Origin: Planomicrobium sp. Y74
GTDB taxonomy: Bacteria > Bacillota > Bacilli > Bacillales_A > Planococcaceae
Assembly (NCBI RefSeq): GCF_003668635.1
Contig: NZ_RCWH01000003.1
Location: 371,042 to 435,041 of the forward strand
DNA: 64,000 nucleotides
Reading direction: 5' to 3'
The number at the start of each line of letters is the position of its first letter. Position 1 is the first letter of the stretch. Below the pieces are notes generated by a model. The model made no database searches. It was not told the origin of the DNA and worked only from the letters and a program-made list of their open reading frames with translations. The position numbers and the translations under genes were made by a program. Positions 1-8,172 of this stretch are shown here, piece by piece.

Positions 1-860
1 CATCAGCAATCTTAAACCCGCGATTTATGGATTTGAACAATCAACTGAACATCCTGATGCAGGTTTCCATTATCGGGATCATCGCAATGGGTATGACTGT
101 CGTTATGCTATCGGGCGGCATTGATCTGTCAGTCGGATCAGTTCTTGCTTTGGCTGGTGTCATATCTGTCTTGGCATTGAATGCTTCGGGCAGTATTCTC
201 GTTGGAATTTTCACTGCGTTGCTGGTCGGCTCTTTTGCAGGTTTTCTTAACGGATTGATGGTGGCAAAAGGAAGGATCGCCTCCTTTATTGCGACACTGG
301 GGATGATGGCGGGGGCCCGGTCGATTGCCTTGTATATCGCAGACGGAGGCAGTGTATCCGGTGAAGTTGCGGGTTTTACAGCTATCTCGAATAGTGACCT
401 CTGGATATTCGATGTGCCTGTAATCATTTTCCTGGCCATGACAGCCGCAGTCTTTGTAATTATGCATAAAACCCGTTTCGGCCGATATGTCTATGCACTT
501 GGCAGCAACGAAAAAGCGGCTTTGTTGTCAGCGATACGTGTAGACCGTATAAAAATCGGCGTCTATACGTTAATCGGTTCATTGGTCGGGATAGCTGCAG
601 TCATTGAAACATCCCGATTGAATTCGATTTCTTCTTCGAGTTCCGGAGCTCAATATGAACTGGATGCGATCGCGGCAGTTATTATAGGCGGTACCAGAAT
701 GACCGGTGGACGCGGTAAAATCATTGGAACACTTTTCGGTGTTCTGATACTCGGGATTTTAAATAATATGATGAACTTGATGAATGTTTCTCCTTATCTG
801 CAAGGATTCGTCAAAGGTTTAATCATTATAATTGCAGTAGTCTTCCAAAAGAGAGAATAG
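1..860 (+). CDS. Sugar ABC transporter permease (RbsC-like), 5'-truncated by window edge
   Basis: Membrane-spanning subunit of a ribose-type (CUT2) ABC sugar importer. The reading frame is open from base 3, and the residues before the first ATG (SAILNPRF) match the family's usual N-terminal consensus, so the gene starts outside the window and the ATG at 27 is internal. At least seven hydrophobic segments are visible, with the family motifs GGIDLSVG near the start and GGTRMTGGRGKI near the end. The substrate cannot be read. It ends 10 bp before a Gfo/Idh/MocA dehydrogenase, which suggests uptake and oxidation of a sugar or polyol such as an inositol; that pairing is inference. Confidence 0.9.
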   Translation, partial: SAILNPRFMDLNNQLNILMQVSIIGIIAMGMTVVMLSGGIDLSVGSVLALAGVISVLALNASGSILVGIFTALLVGSFAGFLNGLMVAKGRIASFIATLGMMAGARSIALYIADGGSVSGEVAGFTAISNSDLWIFDVPVIIFLAMTAAVFVIMHKTRFGRYVYALGSNEKAALLSAIRVDRIKIGVYTLIGSLVGIAAVIETSRLNSISSSSSGAQYELDAIAAVIIGGTRMTGGRGKIIGTLFGVLILGILNNMMNLMNVSPYLQGFVKGLIIIIAVVFQKRE

Positions 861-870
861 GAGGGATTAA

Positions 871-1929
871 ATGGGCATGAAAGTCGGAATCATCGGTTGC
901 GGGTCGATTACTAAATTACGCCATGCACCGGAATATACAGAAAATCCATATGTGGATGAAATCGTTTTTTATGACAGGAATATTGACCGTTCGGAAGCAT
1001 TGGTTGAGTTATTTGGCGGAAGTATCGTCCATTCGGTAGAGGAATTATTCGAAGACCCGGATATTGTTGCGATCAGTGATTGCTCGTCGAATGAAAACCA
1101 TCACCTCTTTTCAACAAATGCTTTATTGAGTGGAAAGCACGTATTATGCGAAAAGCCGATTTCATTGACCGTTGAACATGCGAAAGAAATCGTCGCCGCC
1201 CAGAAGGAGTCAGGCAAGAAACTGATGGTGGACCATAATCAGCGATTCACGCGGGCCCATCAAAAAGCGAAGGAAATCATAGGAAACGGTGAACTCGGAA
1301 AAGTGCTGACTTTCAGGACGACGTTCGGGCATTCAGGACCCGAACAATGGGGCATCAATAAAACCAATTCCACCTGGTTCTTCAAAAAAGAACGGTCAGG
1401 ATTCGGAGTAGCTGGAGATCTGGGAATCCATAAAATCGATTTGGTCCATTACTTACTGGATGATGAAATCGAACAAGTAAGTGCTTTTCAAGGCTCGCTG
1501 GATAAACTCGATGAGAATGGGAATCCCATCGAAGTCTGCGATAACATCGTTTGCAGTCTGAAAACCAAAAAAGGGCGGCTGGGAACTGCGAGTTTCTCTT
1601 GGACCCATTATGGCGAAGAGGATAACAGCACAATCATTTATTGTGAAAACGGAATTCTGAAAATCTATAACAGCGAAGACTATCAGATTGAAGTGCTCAC
1701 AAAAGACGGTGTTAAAGTCAATTATCAATTGGAAAGTATCCAAACTAACGACAACCAGACCAACAGCGGCGTCATAGATGCATTCATCGAAAGTATCAGG
1801 CTCGATCAGCCGCCGCTTGTCACGGGCGAAGACGCACTCTTGTCATTGAAAGTGATTCTTGGCATCATGAAAGCGGCTGAAACCGATACAGTGGTGAAAA
1901 TTGAAAAAGAAACACTTATAAATTCCTGA
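871..1929 (+). CDS. Gfo/Idh/MocA family oxidoreductase
   Basis: NAD(P)-dependent sugar or polyol dehydrogenase of 352 residues. The N-terminus carries the Rossmann motif GIIGCGSITKLRH, followed by the family's EKPISLTVEHAKE motif (catalytic Lys in EKP) and a C-terminal alpha/beta domain. The ATG at 871 has GGAGG five bases upstream. It lies 10 bp after the sugar permease, so the two are almost surely co-transcribed, and a strong hairpin follows the stop. The substrate is unknown; inositol, glucoside or galactose dehydrogenase activities all occur in this family. Confidence 0.9.
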   Translation: MGMKVGIIGCGSITKLRHAPEYTENPYVDEIVFYDRNIDRSEALVELFGGSIVHSVEELFEDPDIVAISDCSSNENHHLFSTNALLSGKHVLCEKPISLTVEHAKEIVAAQKESGKKLMVDHNQRFTRAHQKAKEIIGNGELGKVLTFRTTFGHSGPEQWGINKTNSTWFFKKERSGFGVAGDLGIHKIDLVHYLLDDEIEQVSAFQGSLDKLDENGNPIEVCDNIVCSLKTKKGRLGTASFSWTHYGEEDNSTIIYCENGILKIYNSEDYQIEVLTKDGVKVNYQLESIQTNDNQTNSGVIDAFIESIRLDQPPLVTGEDALLSLKVILGIMKAAETDTVVKIEKETLINS

Positions 1930-1973
1930 AAAATAACCGCCGCTTCCCCAGCAGGGAGCGGCGGTTATTTTTT
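1929..1973. terminator. Bidirectional terminator
   Basis: Long inverted repeat: AAATAACCGCCGC at 1931 pairs with GCGGCGGTTATTT ending at 1970, flanked by A and T runs on both sides. It separates two convergent genes and probably ends both transcripts. Confidence 0.9.
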
Positions 1974-2834
1974 ACCTCCTCCTCTTCCTTTCCCAAAAAG
2001 CATCCACGGAGAAGGCAGATTAAATGGGTGGTTCTCAGGAAGTACAGCGGCTTGCTGTTTCGTTAAATCCATCCATATATGGGTTTCTTTCCTGAGTTCT
2101 GAAGCCAGCTGCTGGTGGGCGAGCGCAACCGTTTCCCAAAGGCCAGGCTGGTCCATCATGTCTTCGAAAGGATAAACTGCCTGCAGGTAATTGTATTTTT
2201 TAAAATCTTTTTTGGTGATCAATAAACGATCTCCTTGTGGATTTACAAAAAAATTCCATCCCGCAATTTGTTTATCATCGAACATTTCCTCCGAAGCAGG
2301 AAAAGGATAATAGCATTCATACGGAAAAACAGCAGCGGAATCGATGAATAATTTCCGGAGCCATTGTCTTTTGTTTGAGACATCCTCTTCTCGTTTCCAG
2401 GGTGTTCCGCCGTTTTCGATTGATGAAACATCCAAAGCGGAAGCCCCGTAGCTTATATGCCGTTCAGCAAGACCGATTTTTTTCAGTACGCGCTGGGCCG
2501 GTATATTTTCTTCCTGTGTATTTGCGCCCACCCATTTGATGTCAGGAAGGTTAAAAGCTTCTTCAAGTACCTGAGACATTAAGCTGGTTGACAAATCATT
2601 GCCGCGGTAACGCAAATCACTGCGCATGCGCCCAAGCATCGCGTAATGTTTGGCGAAAACGGTCAAACCACCGACACTGACTAATTGGTCATTTGTAAAA
2701 AGGCCGAAAAGCTTATTATTTCCACTGGAAATGCGGTCGAATACGCGAATGACATAATCATCTTCGATGCCGGTTTCCATTGCTTTCAATTTCGGCAAAT
2801 CTTCTTTTGTTAAAGGGCGGATCATCTTTTCCAC
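1965..2834 (-). CDS. GNAT family N-acetyltransferase
   Basis: Predicted acetyl-CoA-dependent acyltransferase, 289 residues. The first 130 residues hold the GNAT fold, with RSDLRYRGNDLSTSLM as the acetyl-CoA loop (a degenerate R-x-x-G-x-G/A) and NIPAQRVLKKIGL as the C-terminal GNAT helix. The remaining 150 residues are a domain I do not recognise. A GTG start at 2834 has GGGAG ten bases upstream, whereas the ATG at 2825 is 19 bases away, so GTG is preferred. It is convergent with the preceding operon and shares its terminator. Substrate unknown. Confidence 0.8.
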   Translation of the reverse strand: MEKMIRPLTKEDLPKLKAMETGIEDDYVIRVFDRISSGNNKLFGLFTNDQLVSVGGLTVFAKHYAMLGRMRSDLRYRGNDLSTSLMSQVLEEAFNLPDIKWVGANTQEENIPAQRVLKKIGLAERHISYGASALDVSSIENGGTPWKREEDVSNKRQWLRKLFIDSAAVFPYECYYPFPASEEMFDDKQIAGWNFFVNPQGDRLLITKKDFKKYNYLQAVYPFEDMMDQPGLWETVALAHQQLASELRKETHIWMDLTKQQAAVLPENHPFNLPSPWMLFGKGRGGGKK

Positions 2835-3183
2835 TAAACAGACACTCCCTGCTGCACAATATTTCTTTCAATTATAAACGCTTGTTAACGAAATCGCATT
2901 TACTAAGAACGCAGAAAGGAGTCATTCTATCCGGTTAATTACTTCGACCTACGAAACAAGTGTTTAGGCAGTCGAATTAATTAGGAGGGTCTTGTACTAT
3001 AGTCCTGCAAAAATATAACAAAAATGAAATTTCCATTACTAAAGAATTGAAAATTCAAAATAGATTTACAATTTATTTTCTGTTTGCTATGCTGATTTAA
3101 ATTTAAGTCATATCAGCAAGGAGGAAAATAAATAAGCTTGTTTTGATAAAAATTAATTTAATCAGAAAAAGGAGCGGATTTTA
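2835..3183. other. Intergenic region with the M14 peptidase promoter
   Basis: AT-rich spacer between divergent genes. It holds the promoter at 3065-3093 and the ribosome binding site AAGGAG near 3169-3174. I see no other gene, RNA or repeat. Confidence 0.6.
3065..3093 (+). promoter_or_regulatory. SigA-type promoter of the M14 peptidase
   Basis: TTTACA at 3065, 17-bp spacer, TATGCT at 3088. The spacing is ideal and the gene starts about 90 bp downstream. Confidence 0.65.
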
Positions 3184-4380
3184 TTGAAAAAGAATTGGGC
3201 GAGTACTTTGGGAGTCTTGGGGTTATGCACAGCTTTGGCAATGCCTGCTTATGCGGTAGAAAATGAAGCGAAACCGGAAACACATCATCATGATTACGGG
3301 ATTTCAGGTTTCATTGATCATGCAGAACTGACCAAAACTTTGCTGCAGCTGGAAGCGAAAAGCAACGGGACAGTCCAAGTGGATGTGGCGGGTCAATCAT
3401 TTAACGGCCTCGACATCTATACGGCAAGAGTCGGTACTGGCGATAAGGTACTGTTAATCCAAAGTGAAATCCATGGCAATGAAAAAACCGGGACAGTCGC
3501 AATTCTAAATTTACTGAAGAGCTTATCCAATAACTCCAAACAGACAAAAGAGCTTCTTGAGGAAGTGACAATCGTGTTCATGCCCATGATGAACCCGGAT
3601 GCTTCTGAAGCGGACAAACGCCGCAACAGTATGACCTGGTCTGATGTGGTGGATGCATATCCGCAATTATCGGGAGCATCGCCATCATGGAATTATTATG
3701 ACCGCGGCGTTAGCCAAAGTTATGATTATGCAGCCAACCCGGGCTTTGATGTAAACCGGGATTTCAACCCTGATCTGGATTACGTTCCGGAAGCAGCGGA
3801 TTTCCCTGGTGCTTCGAATCAGCCGGGCTGGTTCATTACTCCGGAGTCGCAAACTTCCCGAGATGTCTACAAATCCCTGCAGGAGGAATTCGGCACTGTC
3901 GATGTATTTGTTGACCTTCATCACCAGGGACTCTATTATGTCGATGGTACTCCCGATCCGGTGACATTGTCGTTATCAGCCCAATTCGTACCAGATCCGA
4001 ACACGCCTGAAGGTGCACAGTACGCTGAGTATGCAGACACTTATGATTACGATTTTTCACGCCAATTAAATCTGCTCGCTTATAACGAATTGCAGTCTTA
4101 CGGCGAATCGAAGTTCACGAATATCTCGCTTTACTCCCAAGGGCTTGATCTTCCAGGTACTGCGCTTGGCTCTTATGCGCTGAATGGCAGTGGTACTGTT
4201 CTGTTTGAAGTCAGAGGGCAAACGCAAATGATGGGCCAGAAGGAAAAAGGCCAATTATCAAAATCGGTTGAACGTGGACTTTCTGGAATCATCGAAGGGG
4301 TTGCTGATGGTTCAGTGACTGAATTGGATCCGGAAGATTATGAAGATATCCCATTAACGGCTTACCGCCCGACTAACTGA
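3184..4380 (+). CDS. Secreted M14 family zinc carboxypeptidase-like protein
   Basis: Predicted extracellular zinc peptidase, 398 residues. A signal peptide covers about residues 1-25 (KK n-region, hydrophobic core, cleavage near AYA-VEN). Zinc ligands are visible as His97 and Glu100 in SEIHGNEKTG, and the later His in FVDLHHQG. The MMNPDASEADKRRN and VNRDFNPD segments are substrate-binding Arg/Asn motifs of M14, and GTVLFEVRGQ carries the likely catalytic Glu. The start is TTG at 3184, supported by AAGGAG upstream and by the signal peptide. It is monocistronic: promoter at 3065, terminator at 4391. The enzyme probably trims peptides or peptidoglycan stems outside the cell. Confidence 0.85.
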   Translation: MKKNWASTLGVLGLCTALAMPAYAVENEAKPETHHHDYGISGFIDHAELTKTLLQLEAKSNGTVQVDVAGQSFNGLDIYTARVGTGDKVLLIQSEIHGNEKTGTVAILNLLKSLSNNSKQTKELLEEVTIVFMPMMNPDASEADKRRNSMTWSDVVDAYPQLSGASPSWNYYDRGVSQSYDYAANPGFDVNRDFNPDLDYVPEAADFPGASNQPGWFITPESQTSRDVYKSLQEEFGTVDVFVDLHHQGLYYVDGTPDPVTLSLSAQFVPDPNTPEGAQYAEYADTYDYDFSRQLNLLAYNELQSYGESKFTNISLYSQGLDLPGTALGSYALNGSGTVLFEVRGQTQMMGQKEKGQLSKSVERGLSGIIEGVADGSVTELDPEDYEDIPLTAYRPTN

Positions 4381-4390
4381 ATATCCAAAG

Positions 4391-4425
4391 AAAAAGCTGC
4401 CGGAATCATAGGCGGCTTTTTCTGT
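4391..4425 (+). terminator. Rho-independent terminator
   Basis: AAAAAGCTGCC pairs with GGCGGCTTTTT (one T.G pair) around a 9-nt loop and runs into T residues, just after the M14 peptidase stop. Confidence 0.85.
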
Positions 4426-4440
4426 TTCCGGCAAATTTAA

Positions 4441-4466
4441 GACTAAGAAGCCATTGATACGGGTAT
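4441..4466 (+). promoter_or_regulatory. Weak SigB-like promoter candidate before the PAP2 gene
   Basis: GACTAA, 14-bp spacer, GGGTAT. The -10 matches the general stress consensus well and the -35 poorly, so this is only a candidate. Confidence 0.25.
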
Positions 4467-4501
4467 AAAAAGATATAAAAAAAGAAGTGAGGAGCGGTTA
4501 A

Positions 4502-5260
4502 GTGGTAAGAGAAAATACAAAAATCGGCATCACACTTCTCCTGTTGCTGAGTGGATTAGCAATCGCGGGTTTGTTCATCGTACTGTTTGCTGAGCTGGCA
4601 AAAGAAGTGATGAGCCAGGAATTCGGAATTTTTGACAGTTTCATCATCAAACTGATCCTTGTCAACCAAAGTCCGACCATGGATGCTCTCATGATTTTCA
4701 TTACTGAATTGGGGTCTGTATGGTTTCTTGGAACTTTATCCATTGTTGTGATTCTGGCTTTATGGTTTAAAGGCAGGGATAAATGGGGGGTGCTGTTTTT
4801 TATTATAGCAGTGGGCGGCGGCGGATTATTGACTACCTTGCTGAAGCATCTGTATGCCAGGGAGCGTCCGTCAATCAATGAAGAAATTGATGCTGTAGGT
4901 TTCAGCTTTCCAAGCGGCCACTCCATGGGATCCCTGATCTTTTATGGATTCGTCATTTTCCTCATTGTACGAGGAAGGCAAAAAGAATGGGTGAAGTGGA
5001 CGGTATCCATTAGCCTTGCATTGCTGGTGATTTTGATAGGCACCAGCCGTATCTATTTGGGGGCCCATTTTCCAAGTGACGTCGCGGCAGGATATATTGC
5101 CGGGACCATATGGCTTCTGCTTTGTTTGACTGCCCTGGAATGGATTATCTGGCAAAGCGGCAGCAGCATCAGGCCAGTCAAAGGTTTGCGGAAAATGCTG
5201 CAATCCGGCCTGCATTTGGCAAAAGATAAAAAGAATACGCTGAAAAAGCGGCAAGATTGA
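4502..5260 (+). CDS. PAP2 family membrane phosphatase
   Basis: Lipid phosphatase or undecaprenyl-pyrophosphatase-like enzyme, 252 residues with about six transmembrane segments. The three-part acid phosphatase signature is complete: KHLYARERP, then FPSGHSMG, then SRIYLGAHFPSD (catalytic His). It starts with GTG at 4502, eight bases after GAGGAG. The basic C-terminal tail is cytoplasmic by the positive-inside rule. The next gene, a PPK2 kinase, starts 49 bp downstream with no terminator between, so the two may share a transcript; both act on phosphoanhydride or phosphoester substrates. Confidence 0.9.
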   Translation: MVRENTKIGITLLLLLSGLAIAGLFIVLFAELAKEVMSQEFGIFDSFIIKLILVNQSPTMDALMIFITELGSVWFLGTLSIVVILALWFKGRDKWGVLFFIIAVGGGGLLTTLLKHLYARERPSINEEIDAVGFSFPSGHSMGSLIFYGFVIFLIVRGRQKEWVKWTVSISLALLVILIGTSRIYLGAHFPSDVAAGYIAGTIWLLLCLTALEWIIWQSGSSIRPVKGLRKMLQSGLHLAKDKKNTLKKRQD

Positions 5261-5309
5261 GCAAGTTAGAATTTCAGCATGAGCAACATCCGGGGAGGAG
5301 ACAATTACT

Positions 5310-6398
5310 ATGAATACTGATAAGTATCGGGTTAAACCCGATGAAGAAATCAAGCTGGCCACTTTCAGCACATCTGAAAGCGATGGATACAGCCAAGAGG
5401 AGCTTCAGAAAAAGATGATTCCAAAGGCAGTTCAGAAATTGCAGGAGTTGCATTTAAAGCTGAATGCCGAGGAAGAAAAAGGAATTTTAGTGGTATTGCA
5501 GGCAATGGATGCGGCAGGCAAAGATGAAGCGATTTCCTATATTTTTTCACATTTGAATGCACAAGGCTTGAAAACTCTTACCCTTGGCAAACCTACTGAA
5601 CAGGAGTTGAGCCATGATTATCTTTGGCGTATCCATGACGGCTTGCCGGCCAGAGGAGAAATCGCGATTTTAAATCGTTCGCATTATGAAGAAGTCATTG
5701 CTCCAAGAGTCCATGAAATCCTGAAGGATGAACCTTTGCCGGATGAAGTGATTGACGAAAAAATATGGGAGACCCGTTTTCGCCAAATAAATGACTTTGA
5801 ACGATATTTGAGCGAGAACGGTTTTCCTGTAGTGAAATTTTTCTTTAATGTATCAAAAGAAGAACAACGCAAACGGCTGTTGAAGCGAATGAAAGACCCT
5901 CAGAAAAATTGGGAGTTTTCTTTCAGTGATGTTGAAGAGCGCGAACATTGGGATGATTACCAGAAAATCTTTGAAGATATGCTGGGTAATACATCAACTG
6001 AATGCGCACCGTGGTATGTATTGCCTGCAGACAATGAAAAATTTTCCCGTTATATTATCACCTTGGTCATGAATGAGCTATTGACTGAACTCAATCCGCA
6101 ATTTCCTGTAATCAGTGATGAAGAGCGGGAAAAACTTGATGAGTATATCAAAAAGCTTGAGGCAGAAGCAGGGGAGAAGCAGGGGAGAAGCAGGGGAGAA
6201 GCAGGGGGATGCTGGCCAGTAAGTATGATAGTTGAATTCCAAATTAAAAAGCTGTCTGGGAATAGTCACCGAACAGCTTTTTTGAGTATTTTGGCGGTGG
6301 GATTCCTGGTCACAGGAAAGGGAATAATAGACGCCATCCCGCTTTTTTCACCAGCCGCCAAGTCATATATCCTGATAATGGATTTTTCAGAGTTCTAG
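5310..6398 (+). CDS. Polyphosphate kinase 2 family protein with a repeat-extended C-terminus
   Basis: Transfers phosphate between polyphosphate and nucleotides (PPK2 family). Residues about 55-270 form the P-loop kinase core: Walker A region VVLQAMDAAGKDEAIS, the NRSHYEEV motif, and the lid arginines in KRMKDPQKNWEFS. From codon 287 the gene runs through three copies of an 11-bp unit (6168-6200), and the reading frame then continues across what looks like its own terminator (6246-6283) to a stop at 6398, giving 362 residues, well over the roughly 270-300 I expect. With two copies it would stop near 6233, and with one or four near 6220, both before the hairpin. The tail has no recognisable domain. 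The antisense small ORF at 6395-6481 overlaps its last four bases. Confidence 0.9.
   Translation: MNTDKYRVKPDEEIKLATFSTSESDGYSQEELQKKMIPKAVQKLQELHLKLNAEEEKGILVVLQAMDAAGKDEAISYIFSHLNAQGLKTLTLGKPTEQELSHDYLWRIHDGLPARGEIAILNRSHYEEVIAPRVHEILKDEPLPDEVIDEKIWETRFRQINDFERYLSENGFPVVKFFFNVSKEEQRKRLLKRMKDPQKNWEFSFSDVEEREHWDDYQKIFEDMLGNTSTECAPWYVLPADNEKFSRYIITLVMNELLTELNPQFPVISDEEREKLDEYIKKLEAEAGEKQGRSRGEAGGCWPVSMIVEFQIKKLSGNSHRTAFLSILAVGFLVTGKGIIDAIPLFSPAAKSYILIMDFSEF
6168..6207 (+). repeat. 11-bp tandem repeat inside the PPK2 gene
   Basis: Three perfect copies of GCAGGGGAGAA (6168-6178, 6179-6189, 6190-6200) and a fourth partial copy. Since 11 is not a multiple of three, a gain or loss of one unit by slippage changes the frame and the protein's C-terminus. 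Confidence 0.95.
6246..6283 (+). terminator. Terminator lying inside the extended PPK2 frame
   Basis: AAAAAGCTGT at 6246 pairs perfectly with ACAGCTTTTT at 6273, followed by T. Its position inside the ORF suggests that the ancestral PPK2 stop was upstream. Confidence 0.8.
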
Positions 6399-6481
6399 AA
6401 GAACAGAAGGTTCAGTAAGATAGTCAGTATAATGGACAGGACAATCGAGATGAGTAAACTTCCCATACATGATATACGCAT
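6395..6481 (-). CDS. 28-residue hydrophobic membrane peptide
   Basis: A small ORF starting MRISCMGSLLIS and ending LNLLFF, almost entirely one hydrophobic helix of about 22 residues after an Arg at position 2. AAGGTGGG lies seven bases before the ATG, a strong ribosome binding site for so small a frame. It sits in the gap between the PPK2 gene and the EAL gene and its stop overlaps the PPK2 stop on the other strand. I do not recognise the family. A type I toxin or a small regulatory membrane protein would both fit the look; neither is shown. Confidence 0.5.
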   Translation of the reverse strand: MRISCMGSLLISIVLSIILTILLNLLFF

Positions 6482-6547
6482 AATGATCCCACCTTCTTGG
6501 ATGATAAGTCCCTTTACCCTTTTCGGAGGGGGACGTAAACCAAGGGC

Positions 6548-7765
6548 TCATCTGCGCATCAGGTAATCGTTATCGAACAGGAAGTCACTGCTGATATCGA
6601 TAAATAGAAAACTGTCAGCAGACAGCGGGTAGCTGAAGGTACGGACAATATCCCCAGTTTCGATATCTGAATAAGTATCAGAAAGGATACCGCGCGACCA
6701 TTTTTTCATTCGAATAATATTTTCAAGGAAAAATGGGCGAAAAGCCCAATGAGAACCGTAATGTTCTGATTCAATATGCCATGTGTCATCCCTTTTTTGA
6801 TAGTTAGAAGAAATTTGTTCTCCATTGGCATTGCAAATATACATCCGAAAGCTTTCCCGGTTAAAGGAATCTCCCAATAATTGCAGGAATTCATCTGCCT
6901 GATCTGGGCCTGTCCATCTGAAGGCTATCTTCTTCAGGGTATCTTCACAGGAATTTGAGAAGGCTAGACATTTTGATATCAAAGATTTTTCCTTGTTGAT
7001 GAATCCCTGTATACTTTCCCCGACATCCACTTGCAGCGAATCATTGGACAGCAGGTTGAAGGCAGGTTTGGCCAAATAATATCCTTGATAATAATGTCCG
7101 CCATGTTTCCAGGCAAACTGGAGCTGGTAATCATCTTCTATATGTTCATAGGATAATTTAGCGCCAATGCGGCGGGCAAGCAAGGAAAGGGAATAAACAA
7201 TATCCTGAAAAACATCTGGTCTGTTGGTCCTGATGACAGTTGTATCGATTTTAAGGATATCCGGCTTCAATTGACGGATCCGGTCGATGTTGGAACTTTT
7301 AGCGCCTACATGGTCCACGGCAATTTGAATGCCATAAGTTTTATAGTACATAAGAAGATGATTCAAGGATTCAAAATCTTCTTCAAAAGCATGCTCCGTT
7401 ATCTCCAGCACAATCCTTTTGAGGGAAAATCCTTTTGCTTCAAATTCCTGCAGGGTATTGATAAACTCTTCGCCGCCAGTGAGCAGCAATTGCTTGGCAT
7501 CGCGATAGAGGAATAACTTGCAGCCGTTGCCGTTGTCCAGCATTTCCTTCATGGCCAGTTTCAGCAGGTGTGTATCAACTTCAATTTTAAAATCATCCGG
7601 TACATCCGGATTCTGGAAAAATTCACCGAGGCTTCGCGATTCATCATTGTGCTTGAACCTCCCACGCACTTCATAGCCGATAATCGTGTGTTTCACTGCA
7701 CTGACGATTGGCTGGAATACCGGTTTTACATTATGAAGATTCTCAAGAACCAGTAATGGGTCCAT
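6548..7765 (-). CDS. ykuI: YkuI-like EAL domain protein
   Basis: Binds or degrades cyclic di-GMP. The 405 residues match the architecture of B. subtilis YkuI: an EAL domain (about 1-245) and a PAS-like C-terminal domain (about 250-400, with RPFFLENIIRMKKWSRG and SDTYSDIETGDIVRTFSYP). In the signature EAL tripeptide the Glu is kept but the motif reads EVR. The other metal and ligand motifs are present: LEITEH, VDHVGAKSSN and DILKID. As I recall, YkuI binds c-di-GMP without clear hydrolysis, so a receptor role is as likely as a phosphodiesterase one. The ATG has AAAGGAGG upstream. A second c-di-GMP protein is encoded at 22195. Confidence 0.9.
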   Translation of the reverse strand: MDPLLVLENLHNVKPVFQPIVSAVKHTIIGYEVRGRFKHNDESRSLGEFFQNPDVPDDFKIEVDTHLLKLAMKEMLDNGNGCKLFLYRDAKQLLLTGGEEFINTLQEFEAKGFSLKRIVLEITEHAFEEDFESLNHLLMYYKTYGIQIAVDHVGAKSSNIDRIRQLKPDILKIDTTVIRTNRPDVFQDIVYSLSLLARRIGAKLSYEHIEDDYQLQFAWKHGGHYYQGYYLAKPAFNLLSNDSLQVDVGESIQGFINKEKSLISKCLAFSNSCEDTLKKIAFRWTGPDQADEFLQLLGDSFNRESFRMYICNANGEQISSNYQKRDDTWHIESEHYGSHWAFRPFFLENIIRMKKWSRGILSDTYSDIETGDIVRTFSYPLSADSFLFIDISSDFLFDNDYLMRR

Positions 7766-8019
7766 ATTATTCGCCTCCTTTAGCTATGAACGGATAACTC
7801 CGGAACAGGGAAGTTATATTCAATGGTAATCAATTAATGCACCATAACCAGGGTTAAACCAATCGAATATAAAAATGTTGCATATATGTCCTATTCTGTA
7901 TTGAAGCGTTCAAATCCTGCAGATTTCTGTTTTGAGCCTGTTAAATGGAATCTCCTTAATACTATTTACCCTGTAATTCCAGGCACTGAAAAAAGCTTTG
8001 AAATTTTGAACTGTAAAGC

Positions 8020-8048
8020 TTGCAAAGCATCAAACCTTTGCCTATAAT
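8020..8048 (+). promoter_or_regulatory. SigA promoter of the YitT-family gene
   Basis: TTGCAA, 17-bp spacer, perfect TATAAT. It predicts a leader of about 115 nt before the ATG at 8173. Confidence 0.8.
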
Positions 8049-8091
8049 TTGAAACATTGTGTAAGGAAAGTGATGAAGGTTACGCTCTTTC

Positions 8092-8126
8092 AAAAAGTCT
8101 GCATGCATCTTCGCGGCTTTTTTTTG
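8092..8126 (+). terminator. Hairpin with T run in the YitT leader (attenuator candidate)
   Basis: AAAAAGTC pairs with GGCTTTTT (one T.G pair) and is followed by more T. It lies between the promoter and the gene it serves, so it could attenuate transcription; the stem is short. Confidence 0.4.
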
Positions 8127-8172
8127 TTGGCTTTCACAGACAATGAGTTTATAAAAGGAACGAGGAATTTGT

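Larger units (their letters stand above)
7766..8172. other. 407-bp spacer with the YitT promoter and leader hairpin
   Basis: Spacer between divergent genes. It contains the promoter at 8020-8048 and a hairpin with a T run at 8092-8126 inside the resulting leader. I find no ORF with a ribosome binding site and no known riboswitch pattern. Confidence 0.5.

Noticed and set aside
2960..2990. Possible SigB promoter (GTTTAG ... GGGTCT) upstream of the M14 peptidase
   Set aside because: The spacer is about 19 bp, too long, and a good SigA promoter exists downstream.
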